This document shows positions 8,753 through 15,634 of a stretch of 19,476 nucleotides of DNA, piece after piece. The notes beneath the pieces are model-generated. The model saw only the letters and a program-made list of their open reading frames with translations, did no database searches and was not told the origin of the DNA. The stretch is from Pseudomonadota bacterium. GTDB taxonomy: Bacteria > Pseudomonadota > Alphaproteobacteria > Rhodospirillales > Rhodospirillaceae. Location: assembly GCA_023396465.1 (NCBI GenBank), contig JAEWWF010000330.1, forward strand, positions 1 through 19,476, given 5' to 3'. The translations under genes and the position numbers were made by a program. Position 1 is the stretch's first letter. Each line of letters opens with the position of its first letter.

Positions 8753-9498
8753 GGCCGCTCGACCTCCGGGGTGAACAGATAGCCGCCGCCGCGCACCGTC
8801 TTGATGAGGGTGGGGGTCTTGGGGTCGGGCTCGATCTTGCGCCGCAGGCGGCTGACCTGGATGTCGACGCTGCGGTCGAAGGGAATGGCGGTGCGGCCGC
8901 GCGCCAGGTCGAGCAACTGGTCACGCGACAGCACCCGGCGCGGGTGCTCCAGAAAGGCCAGCAGCATGTCATATTCGCCCGCCGACAGCTCCAGCGGCCC
9001 GCCGTCGGGGGTGGTGCAGGCACGGGTGGCGGGATCGAGGGTATACCCGGCGAAACGGTAAACTCCCCCCTCCGCCGCCGTGCCTTCGCCGGGCGGCGGT
9101 GTTTCCGCCGGGCGCTCGCCGACGCGGCGCAGCACCGCCTTTATGCGGGCCACCAGTTCGCGCGGGTTGAAGGGCTTGGGCAGATAGTCGTCGGCCCCCA
9201 GCTCCAGCCCGACGATGCGGTCGACATCCTCGCCCATGGCGGTCAGCATGACGATGGGTGTGCGCTCCCCGGCGGCGCGCAAGGCGCGGCACAGCGTCAG
9301 CCCATCCTCCCCCGGCAGCATGAGATCAAGGATGATGAGATCGGGGGCGGCCTCCGCCATGCGGGCGCGCATCTCGACCCCGTCGGCTGCCAGGGCCACC
9401 TGGAAGCCGTGGCGGACCAGGAAGCGGCCGAGCAGGTCGCGGATGTCGTGGTCGTCGTCGACCACCAATAGCAGGGGTTCGGGGGGCAGTGTCGTCAT
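8749..9498 (-). CDS. OmpR/PhoB-family response regulator
   Basis: The 249-residue product has a receiver domain at about 8-122: acidic residues in LLLVVDDDHD, phospho-acceptor Asp58 in LIILDLMLPGEDG, Thr86 in MLTAMGE and Lys108 in LPKPF. A proline/glycine-rich linker precedes a winged-helix DNA-binding domain at about 147-245 (RSVDIQVSRLRRKIEPD and IKTVRGGGYLF). It is the cognate partner of the overlapping kinase gene and leads the four-gene minus-strand unit. ATG 9498 was chosen because MTTLPPEP runs straight into the receiver fold and a GAGGGGG stretch lies about 12 bases upstream; the open frame to 9645 encodes an arginine/proline-rich leader unlike the family. Confidence 0.95.
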   Translation of the reverse strand: MTTLPPEPLLLVVDDDHDIRDLLGRFLVRHGFQVALAADGVEMRARMAEAAPDLIILDLMLPGEDGLTLCRALRAAGERTPIVMLTAMGEDVDRIVGLELGADDYLPKPFNPRELVARIKAVLRRVGERPAETPPPGEGTAAEGGVYRFAGYTLDPATRACTTPDGGPLELSAGEYDMLLAFLEHPRRVLSRDQLLDLARGRTAIPFDRSVDIQVSRLRRKIEPDPKTPTLIKTVRGGGYLFTPEVERP

Positions 9499-9549
9499 GC
9501 CGTCAGGATACCCCCTCGGGCGTCCGGCGCGGAGGGTGAAAATAACGCC

Positions 9550-9564
9550 GTTACACTGTGTTAC
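9550..9564 (-). promoter_or_regulatory. Possible response-regulator binding site (10-base direct repeat)
   Basis: GTTAC occurs at 9550-9554 and again at 9560-9564, a 10-base period, 52-66 bases before the response regulator start. Read otherwise, the same 15 bases are a near palindrome around T9557 with one mismatch per arm. PhoB/OmpR-family regulators bind direct repeats of about 10-11 bases and often control their own gene, so autoregulation is plausible. No protein is shown to bind it. Confidence 0.4.
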
Positions 9565-9606
9565 CCTCCGATGCGGCGGTGCCGGGCAAGGCCCGCGCGG
9601 CGGCCC

Positions 9607-9620
9607 TTGATCGCGGTCAA
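9607..9620 (+). promoter_or_regulatory. FNR/NnrR-type binding site upstream of the NnrU gene
   Basis: TTGATCGCGGTCAA matches the FNR-family consensus TTGAT-N4-ATCAA at nine of ten fixed positions (G for A). It is centred about 78 bases before the NnrU start codon. If it acts from the standard -41.5 position, transcription would begin near 9655. A second gene, the response regulator, reads away on the other side. Regulators of this family (FNR, FixK, NnrR, DNR) respond to low oxygen or nitric oxide. Confidence 0.55.
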
Positions 9621-9691
9621 GGCTGGGCGCACCCTGTTCTGGCACGGTGGTCGGGCGTTGTTCGGCCGTCCCCCTTTGTCACGGACTCGCC

Positions 9692-10381
9692 ATGACCCAG
9701 CTTTTGCTCGCCGTTGCCGCCTTCCTGCTGACCCACAGCCTGCCCGCCGCCGGACCTCTACGCCGCCGGCTGATCGCCACCGTCGGCACCGGCCCTTACA
9801 TGGCGGCCTATTCGGTGCTGAGTCTTGCGGTGCTGGTGTGGGTCGGCTGGGCCTATGCGCAGGCGCCCTACATCCCGGTGTGGGACTACACCGCCGTCAC
9901 CGCCTGGGTGCCGCTGGTGCTGATGCCGGCCGCCTGCATTCTTGGCGTGGCGGCGGTGACGCAGCCCAATCCGCTGTCGGTGGCGGTGCGGTCGGCGGGG
10001 TTCGATCCGGCGCGGCCGGGAGTGACGGCGATCACCCGCCATCCGCTCATCTGGGCTTTCATCCTGTGGGCCGGCGGCCACCTGATCGCCAACGAGGATC
10101 TGGCGTCGGTGATCCTGTTCGGCCTGCTGCTGCTGCTCAGTCTCGCCGGACCCTTCGGGCTGGACGCCAAGAGGCGCAAGGACCTGGGGGTGGAAGACTG
10201 GCGGCGGCTGACCGCCCGCACCTCCTTTTGGCCGCTGGCGGCGCCGCTCGCCGGCCGCGCCCGCTGGCGCGAGGCGTGGCCGGGGTGGGTGCCGGTGGCC
10301 GGCGGGCTTTTGCTCTACGCCGCGCTGCTGCACCTGCACGGGCCGGTGATCGGTGTGGTGCCGTGGGCCGGCCTGAGCTGA
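9692..10381 (+). CDS. nnrU: NnrU-family integral membrane protein
   Basis: The 229-residue product is mostly hydrophobic with five or more likely membrane segments (about 2-18, 36-56, 70-90, 117-135, 138-155, 199-215). The motif TRHPLIWAFILWAGGHLIANEDL at 115-137 is typical of NnrU, a family found beside nitric-oxide and nitrite reduction genes in denitrifiers. His117 and His130 could bind heme or a metal. The exact role is unsettled in the family. The start ATG 9692 aligns with the family N-terminus though its ribosome-binding site is weak; an upstream in-frame start at 9647 would add a non-membrane leader. No nitrite or nitric oxide reductase gene is in the window. Its stop is 4 bases from the stop of the convergent nuclease/phosphatase-fold gene. 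Confidence 0.88.
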   Translation: MTQLLLAVAAFLLTHSLPAAGPLRRRLIATVGTGPYMAAYSVLSLAVLVWVGWAYAQAPYIPVWDYTAVTAWVPLVLMPAACILGVAAVTQPNPLSVAVRSAGFDPARPGVTAITRHPLIWAFILWAGGHLIANEDLASVILFGLLLLLSLAGPFGLDAKRRKDLGVEDWRRLTARTSFWPLAAPLAGRARWREAWPGWVPVAGGLLLYAALLHLHGPVIGVVPWAGLS

Positions 10382-10385
10382 CCGC

Positions 10386-11207
10386 TCAGGCGACGCGGCG
10401 GAACACGGCACGCACGCCGGTGTGATCGCTCGGGTAGGTGCTGGTTTCCGGGTCGGGCTTGTCGAGCACCCGCTCGGTGGTCACCAGCCGGTAGCTGGGG
10501 ACGGCCTGGGCGGCGGTCAGCATGAAGATGAAGTCGATGCACTTGTCCCGCGTCGCCGCCCGTTTCGGCAGGCCGCTGACCAGGGTGGGGAAGCTGACGT
10601 CGAGGTCGCCGACGTGATAGGCGTTGGTCACCTCCAGCCCGTGGCGATGGCCGAGGGTGGTGACCAGGTCGCTGTCGGCGCTGCTGTTGAGGTCGCCGCC
10701 GAGGAAGACCACGGCCGGCGTTTCCGGCAACGCCGCCACCGCATCCAGGGCCGCGTCCATCTGGGCCTGCCGCAAAGCGTCGGCGCGGGCGAGGTGGGAC
10801 AGGTGGGTGGTCACCGCCACCACCGGCCGATCGGGGCTGTCGCCGGCGATGACGGCGATGAGGGCGTGGCGCTCGCCGTCGCGGGGGTCGGTCGGCAGGT
10901 CGATCACCGCGTGCCGCAGGATCGGCCGCCGCGACAGGATGGCGAGGCCGGAGGTGGACACCACCGTCCGCGTCTCGAACAGCCGTTCCTTGCGGCGGCC
11001 GGGGTGATGGACGGCATGCATGCCGGTCGCATCGGCGAGGGCGCGGGCGGTATCCACCGGTTCGTCGCAGTCTTCGGTGGCGAAGGCTTCCTGAAGCATC
11101 ACCAGATCGGGACCGAGGGCGCGCAGGCCGTCGGCCATCAGCCGCAGACGGTCGCGATAGAGGCCGTCGCACTTCCAGGTGTTCAGGGTGACGACAGAGT
11201 AATCCAT
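10386..11207 (-). CDS. Endonuclease/exonuclease/phosphatase (EEP) family enzyme
   Basis: The 273-residue product carries the EEP metal-dependent phosphodiesterase set in order: Asn9 in LNTWKC, Glu40 in VMLQEAF, His135 in THLSH, Asp172 and Asn174 in GGDLNSS, Asp225 in CIDFIFM, and Asp261-His262 in SDHTGV. These residues coordinate Mg2+ and hydrolyse phosphodiester or phosphomonoester bonds; substrates in the family range from DNA to inositol phosphates and sphingomyelin, so the specific one is unknown. No signal peptide is seen, so it is cytosolic. ATG 11207 has GGGGAGAG about 6 bases upstream; an extension to 11372 has no such support. It diverges from the methyltransferase gene across a 245-base gap. 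Confidence 0.9.
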   Translation of the reverse strand: MDYSVVTLNTWKCDGLYRDRLRLMADGLRALGPDLVMLQEAFATEDCDEPVDTARALADATGMHAVHHPGRRKERLFETRTVVSTSGLAILSRRPILRHAVIDLPTDPRDGERHALIAVIAGDSPDRPVVAVTTHLSHLARADALRQAQMDAALDAVAALPETPAVVFLGGDLNSSADSDLVTTLGHRHGLEVTNAYHVGDLDVSFPTLVSGLPKRAATRDKCIDFIFMLTAAQAVPSYRLVTTERVLDKPDPETSTYPSDHTGVRAVFRRVA

Positions 11208-11426
11208 CGAACGCTCTCCCCGGCGCGAGATCCCATGGCCCGGACTATCGACACGATGGCCCGGTGCCGTCGCGGCGGCGATTGTGTCGCGCCGGACGGC
11301 GGGCGTAAAGCCCTTCCTCGTGGGCTCGACAACATGGCCGCAATGTCGAGGGTTTCCGCCGATCTTCGCCATAGTTTCAAGGCGCTGTCACGGTCTTGTC
11401 ATGTGACGTCGGTAGAGTGGTGGCAA

Positions 11427-11441
11427 GTGGTTCATAACCAC
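11427..11441 (+). promoter_or_regulatory. Perfect inverted repeat before the methyltransferase start
   Basis: GTGGTT-CAT-AACCAC is a perfect 6-base inverted repeat ending 2 bases before the ribosome-binding site GGAGG (11444-11448), which is 4 bases ahead of the GTG start at 11453. It could be an operator or an RNA hairpin affecting translation. The rest of the divergent gap (11208-11452) contains no gene. Confidence 0.4.
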
Positions 11442-11452
11442 GCGGAGGAACC

Positions 11453-12064
11453 GTGCCCCACCCTTATTCAAGCCCTGGCTGGCAACCGCCGCCGCTGCCC
11501 CCGGCGGCGCCATCCGCCCTGACCGCCGCCCGCCGCCGGGTCTCGCGGATGCAGGAAGCGGCCGCCCGCGCCGAATTGCACCAGGAACTGCGCCACCTGG
11601 TCGGGCGGGTGCAAGGGCTGCTGGCCGGACGCGGCATCCTTGAACTGGCTTGCGGCGTCGGCTGGTGGACCCGCCAATTGGCCGAGGCGGGGCAGTCGGT
11701 CCTGGCGATGGATGACGACGCCGACCTGGTGCGCGCCGCCGCCGCCGGGCGCTATCCCGCCGGGCGGGTCCGCTTCGTCGCCGCCGACCTGATGGCGGTG
11801 GAGCGGCTGCCCGGGGCTTGCGATGCCGGTTTCGCGGCGCTGCTGACCTCGGGCCTTGGCGAGCCGGAGGCGGCGGCCGTGCTGGCGGCGCTGCATCGCC
11901 GTCTCGGCCCCGGCGCTCAGGTGGTGCTGGTGGACGAACGCGGGGCGGGTGGCGGGGCCGGGGAGGCGGCGGTACGCCGCCGGCTGCGGGACATCGCCCC
12001 CGACGCGCAACGGGTCAAGCTCGACCTGGGGGCGCATTTCTGGTGTCTGTGTTATACGCTGTAG
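11453..12064 (+). CDS. Class I SAM-dependent methyltransferase-like protein
   Basis: The 203-residue product starts at GTG, supported by the GGAGG just upstream. Residues 1-22 are proline-rich and probably disordered. The SAM-binding core follows: motif I ILELACGVG (62-70), acidic MDDDADL at 86-92 for ribose, and FVAADLMAV (108-115). The later strands GAQVVLVDERG and FWCLCYTL fit a Rossmann methyltransferase, and the protein is short for the group, lacking an evident substrate domain. The substrate is unknown; with its MsbA-like neighbour a lipid or envelope molecule is possible. The exporter gene begins 84 bases later on the same strand, so a two-gene operon is plausible. Confidence 0.8.
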   Translation: MPHPYSSPGWQPPPLPPAAPSALTAARRRVSRMQEAAARAELHQELRHLVGRVQGLLAGRGILELACGVGWWTRQLAEAGQSVLAMDDDADLVRAAAAGRYPAGRVRFVAADLMAVERLPGACDAGFAALLTSGLGEPEAAAVLAALHRRLGPGAQVVLVDERGAGGGAGEAAVRRRLRDIAPDAQRVKLDLGAHFWCLCYTL

Positions 12065-12148
12065 GCCGGGCCCAGGTGGGAAACGGTTTACCGGCGCGGC
12101 GGAAGGCGGTAAGAAACGGGCCGTCGCGGCCATCGTCTGGAACCCGCC

Positions 12149-13936
12149 TTGGCGTCTGACAACAAGTATTCCACCCGTGCCCTGTTCGGTCGTCTGTTGC
12201 GCGAGGCCGTGCGGCCCTATGCCGGGCGCATCGCGCTGGCCGTGCTGTGCATGGGCGTCGCCGCTTCCATGCAGGGCCTCACCGCCTGGCTGATGGAGCC
12301 GGTGGTGGACAAGGTGTTCACCGCCAAGAACCAATCCATGCTGTGGCCGGTGGCGCTGGCGGTGCTGGCCACCTTCGCCATCAAGGGCATGGCCGATTAC
12401 GCCCAGTCCGGCCTGATGAGCCATGTCGGCCTGCGGGTGATCGCCGACCTTCAGAACCGCCTTTATGCCCATCTGACGGTGATGGATGTCGCCTTCTTCC
12501 AGCGCCACAAGACCGGCTCGCTGGTGTCGCGCTTCCTGGTCGACGTCAACATGCTGCGGGCGGCGGTCTCCAACGCCATCACCGGCTTCGGCAAGGACGC
12601 GCTGACGGCGGTCGCCCTGGTGGCGGTGATGTTCTACCAGGACTGGCTGCTGGCGACGGTGGCCTTCTTCGTCTTCCCCATCGCCATCTACCCCATCGCC
12701 CGCCTGGGCCGCCGCATGCGCAAGGTGTCGGTGAACACCCAGGAGCAGATGGGCCTGTTCAACACCATCCTGGAGCAGTCCTTCGCCGGCATCCGCATGG
12801 TCAAGGCCTACCGCATGGAGCGGACCGAGCGGGAGCGGGTGGCCCACCTGACCGAAGAGGTCTACCGCCTGACCCAGAAGGCCGCCCTGACCCGCGCCGC
12901 CTCCAGCCCGGTGATGGAGACGCTCGGCGGCATGGCGGTGACGGTGGTGATCGTCTACGGCGGCTATCGCGTCATCGAGGGCGTGACCACCACCGGCGCC
13001 TTTTTCTCCTTCATCACCGCGCTGATGATGGCCTACCAGCCCATGAAGTCGCTCGCCCGCCTCAACGCCACCGTGCAGGAAGGGCTGGCGGCGGCGCAGC
13101 GGCTGTTCGACGTGCTCGACACCCGCCCGACCATCGCCGACCGCCCCGGCGCGGCACCGCTGATGCTGTCCGGCGGGGCGGTGCGGCTGGAGGGCGTCAC
13201 CTTCCGCTACGACGCCGCCGATGAAGACGACCGCCCGGCCCTGCGCGACCTCAGCCTGGAGGTGCCGGCCGGTCGCACGGTGGCGCTGGTTGGTCCGTCG
13301 GGGGCCGGCAAGTCGACGGTGATGAACCTGATCCCGCGGTTCTACGACGTCACCGCCGGGCGGGTGCTGGTCGACGGCAGCGACGTGCGCGACGTGACGC
13401 TCGCCTCCCTGCGCGATGCCGTGGCGCTGGTGAGCCAGGAGGTGGTGCTGTTCGACGACTCGGTCGCCAACAACATCGCCTACGGCCGCCCCGGCGCCGG
13501 CCGCGACGAGATCGAGGCCGCCGCCCGCCACGCCGCCGCCCACGAGTTCATAGCGCGCCTGCCGCACGGCTACGACACCATCGTCGGCGAGCGCGGCCTG
13601 AAGCTGTCCGGCGGCCAGCGGCAGCGCCTCGCCATCGCCCGCGCCATGCTGAAGAACGCCCCCATCCTGCTGCTGGACGAGGCCACCAGCGCGCTCGACA
13701 CCGAAAGCGAGCGGCAGGTGCAGCAGGCGCTGGACGAGCTGATGAAGGGCCGCACCACCCTGGTCATCGCCCACCGGCTGTCGACGGTGGTCAATGCCGA
13801 CCTGATCCACGTCATCGACCACGGTCGGGTGATCGAGAGCGGCACCCACGCCGAACTGCTGGCGCGCGAGGGCGCCTATGCCCGCCTCTATCACTTGCAG
13901 TTCGCCGCCGAGCAGGCCGCCGTCTCTCAGGGCTGA
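12149..13936 (+). CDS. MsbA-like ABC exporter (fused membrane and ATPase domains)
   Basis: The 595-residue half-transporter has a membrane domain at about 25-310 (six segments expected) and an ATPase domain at about 345-590. Walker A is GPSGAGKST (382-390), Q-loop Gln430 in VALVSQEVVLF, signature LSGGQ (486-490), Walker B ILLLDE with Glu511, and His542 in IAHRLSTV. The TxxGxLVSRF and MVKAYRMER segments resemble MsbA, so the likely cargo is lipid A or a similar amphiphile, exported across the inner membrane as a homodimer. The start is inferred as TTG 12149: no in-frame ATG exists upstream before the stop at 12110, and later ATGs fall inside the first membrane segment. The ribosome-binding site is poor. 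It overlaps the convergent acetyltransferase gene end by 10 bases. Confidence 0.93.
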   Translation: MASDNKYSTRALFGRLLREAVRPYAGRIALAVLCMGVAASMQGLTAWLMEPVVDKVFTAKNQSMLWPVALAVLATFAIKGMADYAQSGLMSHVGLRVIADLQNRLYAHLTVMDVAFFQRHKTGSLVSRFLVDVNMLRAAVSNAITGFGKDALTAVALVAVMFYQDWLLATVAFFVFPIAIYPIARLGRRMRKVSVNTQEQMGLFNTILEQSFAGIRMVKAYRMERTERERVAHLTEEVYRLTQKAALTRAASSPVMETLGGMAVTVVIVYGGYRVIEGVTTTGAFFSFITALMMAYQPMKSLARLNATVQEGLAAAQRLFDVLDTRPTIADRPGAAPLMLSGGAVRLEGVTFRYDAADEDDRPALRDLSLEVPAGRTVALVGPSGAGKSTVMNLIPRFYDVTAGRVLVDGSDVRDVTLASLRDAVALVSQEVVLFDDSVANNIAYGRPGAGRDEIEAAARHAAAHEFIARLPHGYDTIVGERGLKLSGGQRQRLAIARAMLKNAPILLLDEATSALDTESERQVQQALDELMKGRTTLVIAHRLSTVVNADLIHVIDHGRVIESGTHAELLAREGAYARLYHLQFAAEQAAVSQG

Positions 13937-14487
13937 GGGGCCCCGATCCGCCGCGCCGGATTGCCGGCGACGGTGGCGCCGGCCGGAACATCCGTCGTCA
14001 CCACCGCCCCGGCGCCGATGATGGCGTCGTCGCCCACCGTCACCCCCGGCAGCAGGATGGCGAGGCCGCCGATCCACACGTTGCGGCCGATGGTCACCGG
14101 CTGCCCCAGTTCCAGCCCCTGGCGGCGCTGGTCCGGGTCGCGGGGGTGGTCGGCGGCGTAGATCTGCACCTGCGGGCCGATCTGGGTGCCGTCGCCGATG
14201 GTGATGGGGCAGACGTCCAGCAGCACGCAGCCGAAGTTGAGGAACACGCCGCTGCCGATGCGGATGTGGGCGCCGTAGTCGCAGTGGAACGGCGCCCGGA
14301 TGGCCACCTCGTCGCCGCAGGCCCCCAGCAGGTCGGCCAGGATGGCGCGGCGCTGGCGGCCGTCGGCGAGGGTGGTGGTGTTGTATTCCTTCAGCAGCAG
14401 CTGCGTCTGCCGGCGCATCGCCACCAGTTCGGGGTCGCCGGCGCGGTAGGGCCGGCCGGCCAGCATGTTGTCCCGTTCGGTCGTCAT
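13927..14487 (-). CDS. Maltose/galactoside O-acetyltransferase-type hexapeptide-repeat enzyme
   Basis: The 186-residue product matches the Maa/LacA/NodL length. An N-terminal helical part (MLAGRPYRAGDPELVAMRRQ) typical of the maltose acetyltransferase cap leads into a left-handed beta-helix at about 65-180 with hexapeptide turns (IRIGSG, ITIGDG, VTIGRNVWIGG, VTVGDDAIIGAGAVV) and catalytic His114 in YAADHPRD. It transfers acetyl from acetyl-CoA to a hydroxyl, usually on a sugar; the acceptor is unknown. It begins 10 bases after the M42 peptidase stop, so it appears to be the last gene of the NAGGN operon, an addition to the usual three. ATG 14487 fits the family N-terminus. Its 3' end overlaps the convergent ABC exporter by 10 bases. 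Confidence 0.92.
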   Translation of the reverse strand: MTTERDNMLAGRPYRAGDPELVAMRRQTQLLLKEYNTTTLADGRQRRAILADLLGACGDEVAIRAPFHCDYGAHIRIGSGVFLNFGCVLLDVCPITIGDGTQIGPQVQIYAADHPRDPDQRRQGLELGQPVTIGRNVWIGGLAILLPGVTVGDDAIIGAGAVVTTDVPAGATVAGNPARRIGAPQP

Positions 14488-14497
14488 GGCCGCAACT

Positions 14498-15631
14498 CTA
14501 CTCCGCCCCGGTGTCGTACTGCATCTGCTGTTTCGGGAAGTCGGCCTTGGGGCCGATGGCCTTGCGGTCGCGCCTGAAGGCCGGATCGCTCTGCATGTAC
14601 AGCGACAGCAGCGTCGCCACCGACTCCAGGCTGCGGATGTGGGTGCGTTCCCAACCGTGGCTGCCGTCGACGGCGAAGCACACCAGCGCCGTGCGGATGT
14701 CGTTGCCGGCCTCCAGCGCCGAGGCGGCATCGGAGCGGTAGTAGCGGAAGACGTCGCGCGTGTGCTCGATGTCGAAGTCTCGGCACAGGTCGATCAGGCG
14801 CCGGGTCAGGTGCCAGTCGAACGGCCCGGACATGTCCTGCATGGTGATGGTGGCGCCGTATTCGCTGGTGTTTTGCAGCGGCGCGATGGTGCCGTTGTCC
14901 ACCGACACCATCTCCGCCACGTCGCCATGCAGGACGTGCGAGGCGCCGACGCCCACTTCCTCGGAGATGGTGAACAGCAGGTGGCAGTCCACCGGCAGCT
15001 CCACGCCCTCGTCCTTCACCGCCTTGGCGGCGGCCAGGATGGCGGCGACGCCGGCCTTGTCGTCCAGATGGCGGGAGTTGATGAAGCCGTTGGCGGTGAT
15101 CTCCGGTGCCGCGTCGATGGAAACATGGTCGCCGACGTTGATGCCGAGGGAGTGCAGGTCCTTCAGGCTGTGGCAGACCTCGTCGATGCGCACTTCCAGG
15201 TTTTCCCAGCATGACGGCTGGGTGTCGATTTCCTCGTTGTAGACGTGGCCGGACGCCTTCAGCGGCAGGATGGTGCCGCGAAAGGTCTTGCCGTCGTCGC
15301 AGTAGAGGGTGCAGCGCGCTCCTTCCGCGAAGCGGGCCGACCAGTGGCCGATCATCGCCATGGACACCCGGCCGTTGTCCTTCAGCCGCTTGACGATGGC
15401 GCCAAGGGTGTCGATGTGGCCGATGATGGCGCGGTCGGGGCTGTAGCGGGTGCCCGACAGGTTGGCGCGGATGGCCCCCCGGCGCGTCAGTTCGTAAGGA
15501 ATGCCGAGGGCTTCCAGTTCCTCGCACACCACATGCACGATCAGGTCGGTCATGCCGGTGGGCGAGGGCGTGTTGAGCAGGCGCAGCAGCACCCGCTGCA
15601 GATAGTCGGTATCGACGTCCAGGCGTCGCAA
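14498..15631 (-). CDS. NAGGN-system M42 family metallopeptidase
   Basis: The 377-residue product carries M42 aminopeptidase metal ligands: His72 and Asp74 in GHIDTLG, Asp190 in HLDDKAG, Glu224-Glu225 in SEEVG, Asp245 in SVDNGT and His331 in ERTHIRS. M42 enzymes are two-metal (Zn/Co) aminopeptidases. A distinct subgroup accompanies asnO and ngg in many genomes; its job there is unsettled, with dipeptide turnover or precursor supply the natural ideas. The start is TTG 15631, with AGGAGGAG 8 bases before it; this site lies in the 3' end of ngg, whose TGA is only 3 bases away, so translation is probably coupled. It is followed 10 bases later by the acetyltransferase gene. Confidence 0.93.
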   Translation of the reverse strand: MRRLDVDTDYLQRVLLRLLNTPSPTGMTDLIVHVVCEELEALGIPYELTRRGAIRANLSGTRYSPDRAIIGHIDTLGAIVKRLKDNGRVSMAMIGHWSARFAEGARCTLYCDDGKTFRGTILPLKASGHVYNEEIDTQPSCWENLEVRIDEVCHSLKDLHSLGINVGDHVSIDAAPEITANGFINSRHLDDKAGVAAILAAAKAVKDEGVELPVDCHLLFTISEEVGVGASHVLHGDVAEMVSVDNGTIAPLQNTSEYGATITMQDMSGPFDWHLTRRLIDLCRDFDIEHTRDVFRYYRSDAASALEAGNDIRTALVCFAVDGSHGWERTHIRSLESVATLLSLYMQSDPAFRRDRKAIGPKADFPKQQMQYDTGAE

Positions 15632-15634
15632 GGC

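Noticed and set aside
11468..14077. 869-codon minus-strand open frame opposite the methyltransferase and ABC exporter
   Set aside because: The product is repetitive His/Gly/Gln/Asp-rich sequence without motifs, while the plus strand carries Walker A, LSGGQ and Walker B.
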